Below are positions 48,197-58,257 of a stretch of DNA of 64,000 nucleotides, one piece after another. This DNA is from Chloranthus sessilifolius (taxonomy: Eukaryota; Streptophyta; Magnoliopsida; Chloranthales; Chloranthaceae), in assembly GCA_021018995.1 (NCBI GenBank), contig CM037598.1:43516685-43580684 (forward strand), read 5' to 3'. The translations under genes were made by a program, and so were the position numbers. The stretch's first letter is position 1. Each line of letters begins with the position of its first letter. The notes under the pieces are model-generated. The model was not told where the DNA came from. It ran no database searches and saw only the letters and a program-made list of their open reading frames with translations.

Positions 48197-49176
48197 TTAC
48201 ACATGTTTTGTGGCACCAGTGTCGATCCACCATTCATTGATGTCACCAACCAGATTGACTTCCGAAAGAACGGCTACGAAGTTGTTTTTCACTTCCACTG
48301 CATTCGCTTGATTCTTCAACTTCTTGAAGAGGCGACAATCCCGTTTGAAATGTCCGGGTTTCCCACAGTGATAGCAACCACCATTCTTCGGTACCATGGT
48401 CTTATTCTCCTTGGCGAATTTCTTATTCTCCTTAGAATGAGAATATCCTCTCTTCCTCTTCTTGGACGGTCCACTAACAACCTTAGACTCAACCAAGTGT
48501 GCTTTTGATGTCATATCAATGTGATCTTCTGTTTTGTCCCTAACTCGGGATTCTTCCTCAATACGTAAATGAAGGAGAAGATCTTCCATAGAAATCTTCT
48601 CATTATTACGCTTAAGAATTTTTCGGTAATCTTTCCATGATAGAGGCAACTTGGCGATTACCGCACCAACGTAAAATCCTCATCGAAATGAGAACCATTA
48701 GCAACCATATAATTAATAATAACTTGAAAATCATGAACTTGGCTAAGAATAGGTTTGTCATCAACCATCGTAAAATTAAAAAACTGACTGATAATATAAG
48801 AATTATACCCTGCATCTTCAGTTTTGTATTTCTTCTCGAGTGCATCCCAGAGTTCCTTCGAAGTATCGTAAGAGCGGTAGACGTCGAATAAAGAATCCGA
48901 CAGTGCATTCAAAATGTAGCCTTTGCAAGTGTAGTCGTCATCGTCCCATTTCTGCTTTTTACGGCCTTCAGCGAGGGTGGATGATTCGGTAATAGTCGGA
49001 CACGGAGTTGTAATAACGTATACAACTTTTAGTGTGGTTAACAGAAAATGCAATTTCTGTTGCCACCGTTTGAAATTCGAACCATCAAAACTGTCTAACT
49101 TGTGGATGTTGTTAGGCAGCGCTGGATGAATCTTATCATTCACTAGAGCAGAAGTGGAGGACAAAATATGAGCCAT
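48197..49176 (-). pseudogene. Copia unit 1 gag plus zinc knuckle and protease active site
   Basis: The ATG at 49176 (MAHILSSTSALVNDKI) is only 17 nt inside the 5' LTR. A copia capsid region (FKRWQQKLHFLLTTLK) follows to about 48660, where a frameshift interrupts it. The second frame, 48649-48197, continues LPLSWKDYRKILKR, then CYHCGKPGHFKRDC (CX2CX4HX4C), and the protease active site WWIDTGATKHV (DTG). Gag packages RNA; protease would process the polyprotein. Both are disrupted in this copy. Confidence 0.9.
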
Positions 49177-49193
49177 AAATCTCGGTTTAAAAT
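49177..49193 (-). promoter_or_regulatory. Candidate non-tRNA (self-priming) primer site
   Basis: The PBS position, directly after the LTR end CTAACA, reads (minus) ATTTTAAACCGAGATTT, then the gag ATG. There is no TGGTATCAGAGC-like match. TTTAAACCGAGATTT (49191-49177) is exactly complementary to AAATCTCGGTTTAAA inside the LTR (49301-49287 on the minus strand). Confidence 0.65.
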
Positions 49194-49512
49194 TGTTAGA
49201 AAAATAGGTTCGGGTTGCAAAAGAAGATAAAGATCGGAATTAAAATATACGCTAATCCGGTTCGAGGCACGTTAAATATCGTTGTCTTTAAACCGAGATT
49301 TGCCCCTACCACTATGATCTAGTGGTCACCAAAAGGTTACCGGCAAATCGGTTCCAGGATACAACGAACCGGCAGCGTATCCGTGTGATCAGATTTGGTG
49401 AATCTGATCACGCAACCAGAACACCAAAAAACTAAAGCGGAACTCTGAGAAGGAGAAAGCTTAAAGAAATTTGCGAAAATGCAGTGTATCAAATGAGGGG
49501 TCTTGGGGCCCT

Positions 49513-49520
49513 TTTATAGA
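49513..49520 (-). promoter_or_regulatory. LTR TATA box
   Basis: Minus-strand ATCTATAAAAGGGCCCC, about 455 bp into the LTR. This is a plausible RNA polymerase II TATA element for the unit, placing the transcript start some 30 bp downstream. Confidence 0.5.
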
Positions 49521-49675
49521 TAAAATAGGTGTAACTGAACGGACATATCCGTAAAACAAGTGTAACCGAACGGACATATCCGTAGCATATAACTGAACGG
49601 TCGGATAAGACATATCCGTTTAAAATTCAAATGGGCGGTTAGACACTTATTCAAAAGTTTAATTAAATTACCGTA

Positions 49676-49798
49676 TCGCCACGCCACGCCACGCCACGTA
49701 CACGTACACGTACTCGTGCTCGTGCTCGTGCCCGTGCCCGTGCCCGTCCCGTCCCGACCCGACCCGACTCGGCTCGGCTCGGCGCGCGCGTGTGTGTG
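49676..49798 (-). repeat. Graded GC-rich microsatellite in LTR
   Basis: On the plus strand, successive short blocks each repeat two to four times and then mutate into the next: cgcca, cgtaca, ctcgtg, cccgtg, tcccg, acccg, ctcgg, cg, tg. The other LTR has an unrelated-looking, non-repetitive version of the same stretch. Confidence 0.9.
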
Positions 49799-49972
49799 AC
49801 TGATGGGTTGCATGGCGGTGGAAGCTACAAAATTCGGTGCCCCCTGGGTGAAGGCTACAAGCCTTGAGCCAAGACAAAGATATATAAGCCAAACCCAAAA
49901 AAGAGTTTACACGATGTGGGACAAATCCCAATTTCAAGAGCTTATTTTTTAAAACCTTTAAAATATCCAACA

Positions 49973-52900
49973 ATCCCCCACTATTTTAAAGATTTAAAAT
50001 AAAATTAAAAACTTTCTTAAAAAAAATAAACAATCCCCCACTATTTTAAAGATTTGAAATAGAGCAACGCTAGAAAATGTGCATAAATGAAAATGTCTTA
50101 CAGACTTGAATTTTCACTTTAGTGAAAATAATTCAAAATTTATCAAGATTTTTAGTGAAACTAAGTCTTGAACTAACGATCTTATATGACAAAACGGAAT
50201 TATTTCACACACATATTTCACATATGTTGGTGTTCAATAAAAGGTTAGCACATTTAGGCCCTATGCTAGTACCCTGGTTTTCGTAAGTGTTTATGAGATA
50301 AAGCCAAGTCTCATTGAAAGCGGCTCCACCTTCACACTTATATAGGCAGACCTATAAGAGATGTCCTCTGTGAATCTCAACACATAGTATTATAGGACTG
50401 TTAAGAGCAATGCTCTACCTCCCCTTATCCATTACAGGTAAAACACTACCCTTCCTGGGATGTATATGAGATATATCTCTCATCAATGTAGTGCCCTTCA
50501 AATGCCGATTTATTTATTTGTTTTCCCTTTGAACCTAAACATTGATTAAACAAATATTAGGTAGGGTTCCCATCATAAGTGGCTGTTTAGGTTTAATGGC
50601 TTTAAACCCATCTCGATTGAAGTTTTATTAATCCCATCTCTGCCAAGGCTTTTAGTAAACGGATCCGCCAAGTTTTCATAGATGACCCCAATTCGAGATT
50701 ACTCCATCTCTAAGTAATTGTTTTACATAGCTATGTCTTAGACCAATGTGTCTATTTTTTCCATTATACGTTTGACTATAAGCCTTTGATAGTGTTGCTT
50801 CACTATCACAATGTATAGAGATAGGTGGCAATGGTTTAATCATAATTGGAATTTCCAGTAGTAAATTACGTAACCATTCTGCTTCTTTTCCACTTGCCGC
50901 TAAGGCAATAAATTCTGATTCCATAGTGGAATGTGTGATGCAAGTCTGCTTCTTTGATCCCCATGAGATCGCAGCACCTCCAAAAGTGAATATCCATCCA
51001 CTTGTAGACTTTGATTCTTCTGAACCAGATATCCAACTTGCATCGCTATATCCTTCTAAAACGTGAGGATATCCAGAAAATTTTAAACCATAATTAATAG
51101 TACCCTTTAAATATCTAAAAACATGCGAAATAGCATTCCAATGAATAGAACTAGGGTTACTTGTAAATCTACTTAACTTACTTCTTTAGTCACGATGTCC
51201 TGGTCGTGTACAATGCATTGCATACATAAGGCTACCAATAACCCTTGCATATTCTAACTACAACACATCGTCCATCATTTTTAGTCAATTTAAGATTAAT
51301 ATCTAAAGGTGTATTGGCAGATTTCAAATCAAAATAATTAAATCTTTTCAAAATCTTTTCAACATAATGAGATTGAGTTAAAGTTAATGTATTTTCATTT
51401 CTTATAATTTTGATTCCCAAAATTACATCTGCTTGACCCATATCTTTCATGTTAAAAGATGAACATAAGAAGTTTTAGTTTGTAAAATAACTTCTAAATT
51501 AGTTCCAAAAATAAGTAAATCATCTACATAAAGACATATAATAACACCATTATTATGAGAAAATTTATAATACATACATTTTGCTTCATTAGTTTTGAAT
51601 CCAAAATTGGTAATAGTATTATCAAACTTTTCATGCCACTGTTTTGGTGCTTGTTTGAGCCCATATAGAGATTTAATAAGTTTACAGACTTTCTTTTCTT
51701 GTTCAGGTAGAACAAATCCTTCTGGTTGTTCCATATAGACCTCTTCCTTTAAATCACCATTTAAAAAAGCGGTTTTAACATCCATTTGATGGATTTGTAA
51801 CTTATGTATAGAAGCTAAGGCAATTAGAAGTCTTATAGTCGAAATTCTAACAGCAATTGCGTGAGGTGTCAAAATAATCAACACCTTCCTTTTGTCTATA
51901 TCCTTTGGCAACCAATCGTGCCTTAAATTTTTCTATAGTTCCATCTGTTCTAAGTTTTCTTTTAAATATCCATCTACATCCTATGGGTTTAGATTCTTCT
52001 GGTAAGTCTACTAATTTCCATGTTTTGTTTCCCATTATTGAATCAATTTCATCATTGATAGCTTCTTTCCAAAAAGCATTATCTCTAGATTTCATTGCGT
52101 CGTTAAAAGTGATAGGATCATCGTCTACATTTAGACACAAATGTTTCTTAGTACTTTTGGTTCTATTTCCTTCAATCAAATAGATATAATAGTCTTTTGA
52201 AAGACTAGTTTCAAATCGTTGACGCCGTTTACTTCGTCGAGGTTCAATGATGACCTCTTCATCACTTGAAGATTCAATAACTTCTTTAGATTTAGAAGAT
52301 TTTCCATCTTCATAAGATTTACTTTTAATATTTAATTTATTAGTTAGAGTAGTGAACTTAGATTCATAGAATATAGCATCTCTAGATTCTATTATAGTAT
52401 TTTTATCGATGTTATCATTAGATTCCATAACTAAAATCTATAAGCTTTACTATTTTGTGCATAGCCAATAAATGCACACTCAATAGATCTAATCCTATCT
52501 TAGGTCTTTTAGGATCTACTAATCTAACAAGTGCCCTACACCCCCATACTTTAAAATAGGCTAAACTAGGTTTTCGATTCTTCCAAAGTTCATAAGGTGT
52601 AATTAAACTTTTCTTATGTGGAATTCTATTTAAAATATGAGTAGCAGTTAATAAAGCTTCACCCCATAAATTTTTATCGGAATTAGCGTTAACTAATAAT
52701 GCATTAGTCATTTCTACTAATGTTCTATTTTTTCTTTCGGCAACTCCGTTTTGTTGTGGCGTATAAGGAGCCGTCACCTCATGACGAATTCCATGAATTT
52801 CACAGAAATCGGAGAATTCATTTGACATGTATTCTCCACCCCGATCAGATCTAATGACTTTTATTCTTTTATTTAATTGATTTTCTACTAAAGCTTTATA

Positions 52901-53596
52901 AACTTTAAATTTTTCAAAAGCCTCATTTTTAGTATTTAATAAATATATATGAGTATATTTTGAAAAATCATCTATAAAAGTAATAAAATATCGTTTTCCT
53001 CCTCTAGTAGGAACATTATTTAAATCACAAATATCACTGTGTATTAAATCTAATAAACATGAATTTCTAATAACACTAGGAAAAGGTTTTCTAGTAATTT
53101 TAGTCTTAGCACATATACTACAAGCACTACTAGCAAAAGATTAATGTTTTGGAATTAAATCTAAGTTACATTTCATAGACCTATAATTTATATGTCCTAA
53201 TCTATCATGCCATAAATTAGAAACAGAGACCAAGTAAGAAGAAGATGAGATTTTATTGAAGGGATCAGTAACATTGACTTTGAACATGCCTCCCATGGCA
53301 TATCCTTTTCCAACAAATTCACCATTTTTAGATAAGATAAACTTATCTGATTCAAATACAAGTTTAAAACCATGCTTAATCAATAAACCACCCGAAACAA
53401 GATTCTTACGGATATCGGGTACATGGAGCACATCAGTGAGTGTAACGACTTTTCCGGATGTGAAATTTAATTTCACTTTTCCACGTCCTATGATCTTTGC
53501 CGTAGATGAGTTTCCCATGAAGAGATCTTGATCATCATCAGCTTTGTCATAAGTCACAAACATGTCACGATTATTACACACATGTTTTGTGGCACC
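49973..53596 (-). mobile_element. Copia unit 2: internal region, truncated by element B
   Basis: Nearly identical to 44589-48214 and in the same orientation, sharing the LTR at 49194-49972 with unit 1. It stops at GTGGCACC (53596) exactly where the minus-end of element B begins. Gag and the distal LTR are therefore displaced beyond element B, outside the window. Confidence 0.92.
50676..53581 (-). pseudogene. Copia unit 2 pol, multiply frameshifted
   Basis: On the minus strand: 53581-53141 (protease remainder with GNSSTAKIIGRGKVKLNF and pre-integrase NLWHDRLGHINYRSMK), then the same TAA as unit 1 before the integrase. 52828-52418 is integrase (TPQQNGVAERKNRTL). 52428-51847 is linker and RT entry. 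51911-51447 is RT (MDVKTAFLNGDLKEEVYMEQ, CLYVDDLLIF). 51450-51232 is RT end. 50924-50676 is RNase H. At least five frameshifts, several of them 1-3 nt deletions at sites where unit 1 is open (for example near 52435, 52495, 51850 and 51475). It cannot encode an intact enzyme. Confidence 0.9.
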
Positions 53597-56199
53597 TGTG
53601 ACAGCCCGGATTTCGGCACCTCGAAACCCGTGTCATCAGCACGATCATCTTGACCGTGCCCCTCAACTATGCACGGAACACTGGTATATCAAGCATAAAA
53701 TAAATAAGAACATCTTTCGGAATTTAAATCTACATAAAAACACTTCTCAAAAGACAGTTCTACCCTCATGCCTCTGCATGAAGGGAGAACCGATCCGAAC
53801 CATCGATGATAACCATCATCATGGATGGTTCGCCCAAAAGAATACTCTGATATCCATATACACAAGGTTTAATCAAAAACTAGGCTTGACATACCAAGCC
53901 GTACAATCTCCAACTAAAACTCCTCAAAGTCGCACAGCAGAGTCCTCTAGAAGAAGCCCTCTGGAGGTGGCTCTAACTCCTCGCCGGCCGCAAGGTCCGA
54001 CTCACCGGGGTCAGCGTCTCCTGAAGCCTCGGCAGCTGCTAGTAGTGGACCTGCGACGTATAGTCTATAGGGTGAGCTACATCCTAGCTCAATAGGGAAC
54101 AAACACATTGAACATATAAATTATAACTCACATATATTCTATGATATGTCATGCATGATGTATCTATGCATTGTTGATGAAACAGTTAAAAGCATTTCGT
54201 TTTCGTTGATTTCTTATATTTTCATTTACTCATGAATAATCTGAAAAGGCCTAAAGCAAAACTTAAACTTTCAACTTAAGTAATCCCCGAGCAATATAGC
54301 ATCGAGCCCCGGAGATACCCTTCATCGTCATCTATATAGATAGCTTTTAATGTATTCCCGAATACCATATAGTACCAAGCCCCTTTCCCCGGGATTGGTG
54401 GCGGGTTTCACTTGTCTCAACCAACACCCCGGGTGTGCTTACTATGTACGGATAAGCCTCGTGACCGGCTCACGGTTTCGCCATAGATCGGTCACGGATA
54501 TCCCGCCGTGTCATGATATCCCGCCACGCCCTATCAAACCTCAAATAACAAAAATATTTGCCTTACATATAGTTATTCACCGTGTAAGTGTGCTATCTTA
54601 TATCGCTTAGGCCCTATCAAGCATGATTCAATCTTGGATACATCCTCGATGTATCCATTTACTTGCATCACACGATGCTCTTTTCTTTACTTCTTCATCC
54701 CACAGGGATGGCTCATTAGTTACTCTTATGAATATCACACACACACTTTTCACAATTCTTAAGCAAAGAAAATATTTGAATGGAAATTTATATCACTACA
54801 TACATGCTCTTGTAAAATAAGGTACATGTTCAAGGTGTTCCCTACCTTAGGTCTCTATCGATTTAATGCATCAAGGTCCCACTCGGCTCCTTGTGCCCAC
54901 TCCCATACGTATCACCTATGATACCATTAAACACACTCGAAACGTCACAAAAGATGTAATGAATAAGTCTCAAGACCCCCCTAGAGTCTTGAAGTAAGAA
55001 TCAAAAGTCCGCAAAGTTTACTACAGTCGATTAATCGAATTCCAAAATCGACTAATCGAATCTGATTCGATTAATCGAATCTGATTCGATTAATCGATTT
55101 CCAAAATCGATTAATCGAAAGTAAATATCGATTAATCGAAACAATTTCGATTAATCGAAATTCTCCTTTTCGCAAAGTCCATTCTCGCTCAATAATGAAG
55201 TTTTCATTCGATTAATCGAATCCAATTTCGATTAATCGAAATTCTTCTTTTCGCAAAGCAAATTCACTGTTCGAACAGTCGAGTTTTCATTCGATTAATC
55301 GAATCCAATTTCGATTAATCGAAATCCTTCTTTCAAGAAAGTAGACCCTTGTTCAACAAAGTGAGTTTTCACAAGTTGATTAATCGATTCCAAATCGACA
55401 TCGAAAACTAAAATCGATTAATCAAATCCCATTTCGATTAGTCGATTTTTCCTCAAAGTCATTTCCTTTAACCCCCGGGTCCACTGGAGTTTTCAACGAT
55501 TAATCGATTCCCAAATCGATCAATCGAAATCCAAAGTCGATTAATCAAATTCAATTCGATTAATCAAATCGTCCTCCGACCCTTCAACTTCGCCAATTTC
55601 GATTAATCAAACCCAATTTCGATTAATCAAAATTGTCGATTCAAACTTCATTTGTTCTTCCCGATCTTTTCCATACTTTTCTTCTATTTTCTAAGCCATT
55701 ATCCTATGATTTAACCCACATTTTCTTTGCAACTTAACCCCTATAATCTATGCATCTTATTTAAAATTTTACCTTGAATAGCTCTCAAGTTGAGTTCAAA
55801 TCTAGGGTTGGAAGGCTAGGGTTCCAAACTTTGGTTTCTAACGATTCCTTGCGTCAAATCCGCGCCTCTTTAATGCTTGAATCCTTCTTCCAATCACCCA
55901 CAATAACTCCTCTCTTACTCCTCTCTCTTTCTCTTCTTTACTTCTCTCAACCACCAAAACATGAAAGTTAGGGTTTTCAACCCTTTTATCTTATCTCTTT
56001 TCTGTGGAGCACATACACACTCATCAGTGTATGCCACTCTACACACTCCTCTATCTCTCCACTCTTCTACACTGGTTCACACATCACATTCGCTCATCTC
56101 ACCATAAGTTTATCAATGAACTATCTCATGGTCAAACCTAAGACCAATCGGGCACGGATCCCGAGGTTCTCGTTTGACATGCTTTTTCGGGTTATTACA
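53597..56199 (-). repeat. 3' LTR of element B (2603 bp)
   Basis: On the minus strand TGTAATAACCCGAAAAAGC...CCGGGCTGTCACA. It shares the start, the end (GGCTGTCACA) and the CGGCGGGATATCCGTGACCG-like block with element A, and carries its own palindrome array. Near its 3' end GATGTAGCTCACCCT is followed by an acidic frame ending GEELEPPPEGFF-stop. Confidence 0.92.
55027..55632. repeat. TCGATTAATCGA palindrome array in LTR of B
   Basis: About ten exact 12-bp palindromes and a similar number of one- or two-base variants (mostly TCGATTAATCAA) lie over 600 bp. Many come as pairs about 20 bp apart. Exact copies dominate at 55027-55325 and variants at 55375-55632. Confidence 0.92.
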
Positions 56200-56214
56200 T
56201 CCTCCCCACCTTGG
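56200..56214 (-). promoter_or_regulatory. Polypurine tract of element B
   Basis: Minus-strand CAAGGTGGGGAGGA abuts the LTR start and is preceded by ATTTTCGAGGACGAAAATTC, as in element A. Confidence 0.88.
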
Positions 56215-56697
56215 GAATTTTCGTCCTCGAAAATCACCCAAAGGTGTGGTGGTCTGATCTCAACCCCCCCCCCCACACTCTGAGGTGAGGTGGATTATTC
56301 GACTTAGACGCGTTGAGGTACTGATAGTTACGAGTAGAGTGTGAATTTAAATGAAACTTGCAATTACACGATACAACAATGTAGACAACCAAACTTTTCA
56401 TAAATACTTTTTTCATTTACGTCCAAAAATTTCATTTGTATTAATAATTGAAACTGTTACAAAGCGCCACATAAGTTGGCGTACAAAACTATACATGTAT
56501 ACAATCAAAATGATAAACAAAAATCAGCCGCTCCCTCCAACTGTTGAGTCTTGGAGCAGCTCCTCGGGCGGTGGTGGTGCCGTGGTAGCCGCTTGGCGTG
56601 GTGGTATGGCGATGGTGGTATCTGGGTAGTCGGAGGTGGCAAGGCTTGAGGTGGAACGGCGGTGGATGTAGAGGCACCCCGTCATGTAATTGCGCCC
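56215..56697 (-). other. Spacer between extra ORF and 3' LTR of B
   Basis: Contains a C-homopolymer at 56265-56274. No conserved coding. Confidence 0.5.
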
Positions 56698-57963
56698 CTA
56701 AAGACCGGCCTGATGAAAGGTCATGGTGCCGGCGGTCCATTCTTCTTCGCGGGCCAGCATATCCATGTAGGTGTGGGGGTAGATGAACTGGAGGGTGTGA
56801 AACATGAGGAAATCAATTCTCCTGTTCATCCTCTCGTTATTCGCTTCCATTCTGGCCAACACGTCCTCTATGGTAGGACCGGATGGAGCGGCGCGCCGGC
56901 GGGAGGATGAGGTAGGAGTCGCGGGCGCGGAGGGGGCGGGTGGTGTGGGTGTTGTCACTGAAGTAGCCCTCCCACGGACGGCTGGTGCTGGCAGAGGGGT
57001 GTGGGTCCGCTGTGGTGGGGTGGTGGTGGCGGCCTGCCGCTGGTGTCAGCTGGTTCTGCTGGGCGGAGCGGGACCCAAGCTGGTAGGGTCCGCTTTAGAC
57101 TTTGTGAACGTCTTCACGCGATCCGTAGCCCTCACCTCGTGAGGTGAGATGGTGTAGGGTGTCTCGTTGGAGTAGCACTCCAACATGCTCGAGATGAGCC
57201 GAGCATAGGGCATCTTTTCCTTGGGCCTCATGTTGCCCTTCATCAATTTGCCCTTGATGTACCTCATCCCTTCTAGGATGACCTTGGTAGCATCAAACCA
57301 TCGGCCACAGAAGGCCGCGTAAAGTGCATGTTGCACTTTGTCCACGCGCTCCGTGTCGTGGCGCATCGGGTAAAGGTTGCATTTTATTATGGAGTCGAGC
57401 ATCCACATGTAGGGTGGAAGATCGACCCTCTTGATGGAAGTGCCCGACCCCTTCTTGCCATTTGTCATGAGGGTCATGACTTCCTCAAATCGGGGGTCTT
57501 CCACAAAGGGTGGGAATAGGGTGGTCTCCGGGGTGAACTCGAGGTAGCACTCGAGCACCTCATGAATGTGACGCCGAGTGATCGTGTAGACGACCCTCGA
57601 TCTTGGTGATGATGCATCGTCGAGGGCCATTGGTTAGCCCTTGGTAGAATAATCTCACCAATCTAGGGTAGTAGGAACCCCGGATTGGTTTGAGAAGATT
57701 GCCGAGACCGGCATTGTTTATATAGTTTTGAGCCCATTGGGTCTCGCCCGGTACGTCGGGATCGGTGAAAAGGGTAGGGTCGATGGTATATTCGACCTCA
57801 AAGGTCTTGGAAGCCCACCACTCATTTGGTTGCTCCACGTTGGTGGGTGGTGGTGGCATGGGGCTGGATTCATGAAGACTCGAGACGCGCTTCGTCCGAA
57901 CCGAGGTGGTCTCCATTGACGGTGGTGGAGTCCTCACCGGCGATGCGGTAGCTGGTGGGGGTG
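56698..57963 (-). pseudogene. Extra ORF (aORF) of B, putative plant transposon protein family
   Basis: Minus strand, about 420 codons. Pro-rich N-terminus (RRKNPAPPPATASP), then WWASKTFEVEYTIDPTLF, YINNAGLGNLLKPIRGSYY, RLVRLFYQGL and CIITKIEGR. After a frameshift near 57600: RRHIHEVLECYLEF, a Thr/Arg linker, YMWMLDSIIKCNLYPMRHD, GMRYIKGKLMKGN and KMPYARLISSMLECY. A Pro/Ala-rich linker leads to a C-terminal helix (IEDVLARMEANNERMNRRID, coiled-coil-like) in another frame. It is homologous to the extra ORF of element A and resembles the putative plant transposon protein domain. Function unknown. It sits downstream of integrase, in sense with gag-pol, with the internal palindrome array immediately 5' of it. 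Two frameshifts make this copy inactive. Confidence 0.78.
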
Positions 57964-58257
57964 CGGGGTTCTTACGCCTAACCGTAGTTTAGAAGTCGAA
58001 GACAATCGGGTTTTGGGTGGCATATTGGGTAAAATCTAGGGTTTTCTAACTCAAATTGAAAGGAAAACACGAATTTAGGGTTTACCGTGGGTTTTGGATG
58101 CGATGGTAGTTGAATCCGATCCGAAACCACTGAAAACGCAAACCCTAGAGTGCTCGGTTGGTTGGAGAAGAAGGAAGAAGGTGAAGCGCCAAAACCCCAA
58201 AGCAAGAAAATTTTTCGAATGGGGAATAAAATCCCCAATCTTATATATATAGTTCAG
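57964..58257 (-). other. Leader between palindrome array and extra ORF of B
   Basis: Read on the minus strand it has TATATATAAGATTGGGG (TATA-like, about 58250-58234), then a 5'UTR-like stretch. This could be a dedicated promoter for the extra ORF lying between array and start. Confidence 0.4.

Larger units (their letters stand above)
43839..49972 (-). mobile_element. Copia unit 1: complete LTR-gag-pol-LTR, minus strand
   Basis: LTRs are at 43839-44588 (3') and 49194-49972 (5'), each TGTTGGATAT...CTAACA on the minus strand. They differ at only a few bases plus a hypervariable GC-rich patch, so the unit is young. Domain order on the minus strand is gag, zinc knuckle, protease, integrase, RT, RNase H: Ty1/copia, probably Tork-like. 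The left flank is GTAAC; there is no right flank because a second internal region follows directly. Confidence 0.93.
49194..49972 (-). repeat. Shared LTR between copia units 1 and 2 (779 bp)
   Basis: It serves as the 5' LTR of unit 1 and the 3' LTR of unit 2. It is 29 bp longer than 43839-44588, entirely because of the graded GC-rich microsatellite at about 49676-49798. Confidence 0.92.

Noticed and set aside
49514-49813. Gly/Thr/Ser-repeat protein encoded in the LTR
   Set aside because: The repeat is the translation of the microsatellite and is not present in the sister LTR.
53141-53596. Loss of copia unit 2 gag by deletion
   Set aside because: The break coincides to the base with the tip of element B, so interruption by insertion explains it.
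56351-57142. Plus-strand Gly/Ala/Arg-rich frames
   Set aside because: Shadows of the minus-strand extra ORF of element B in GC-rich sequence.
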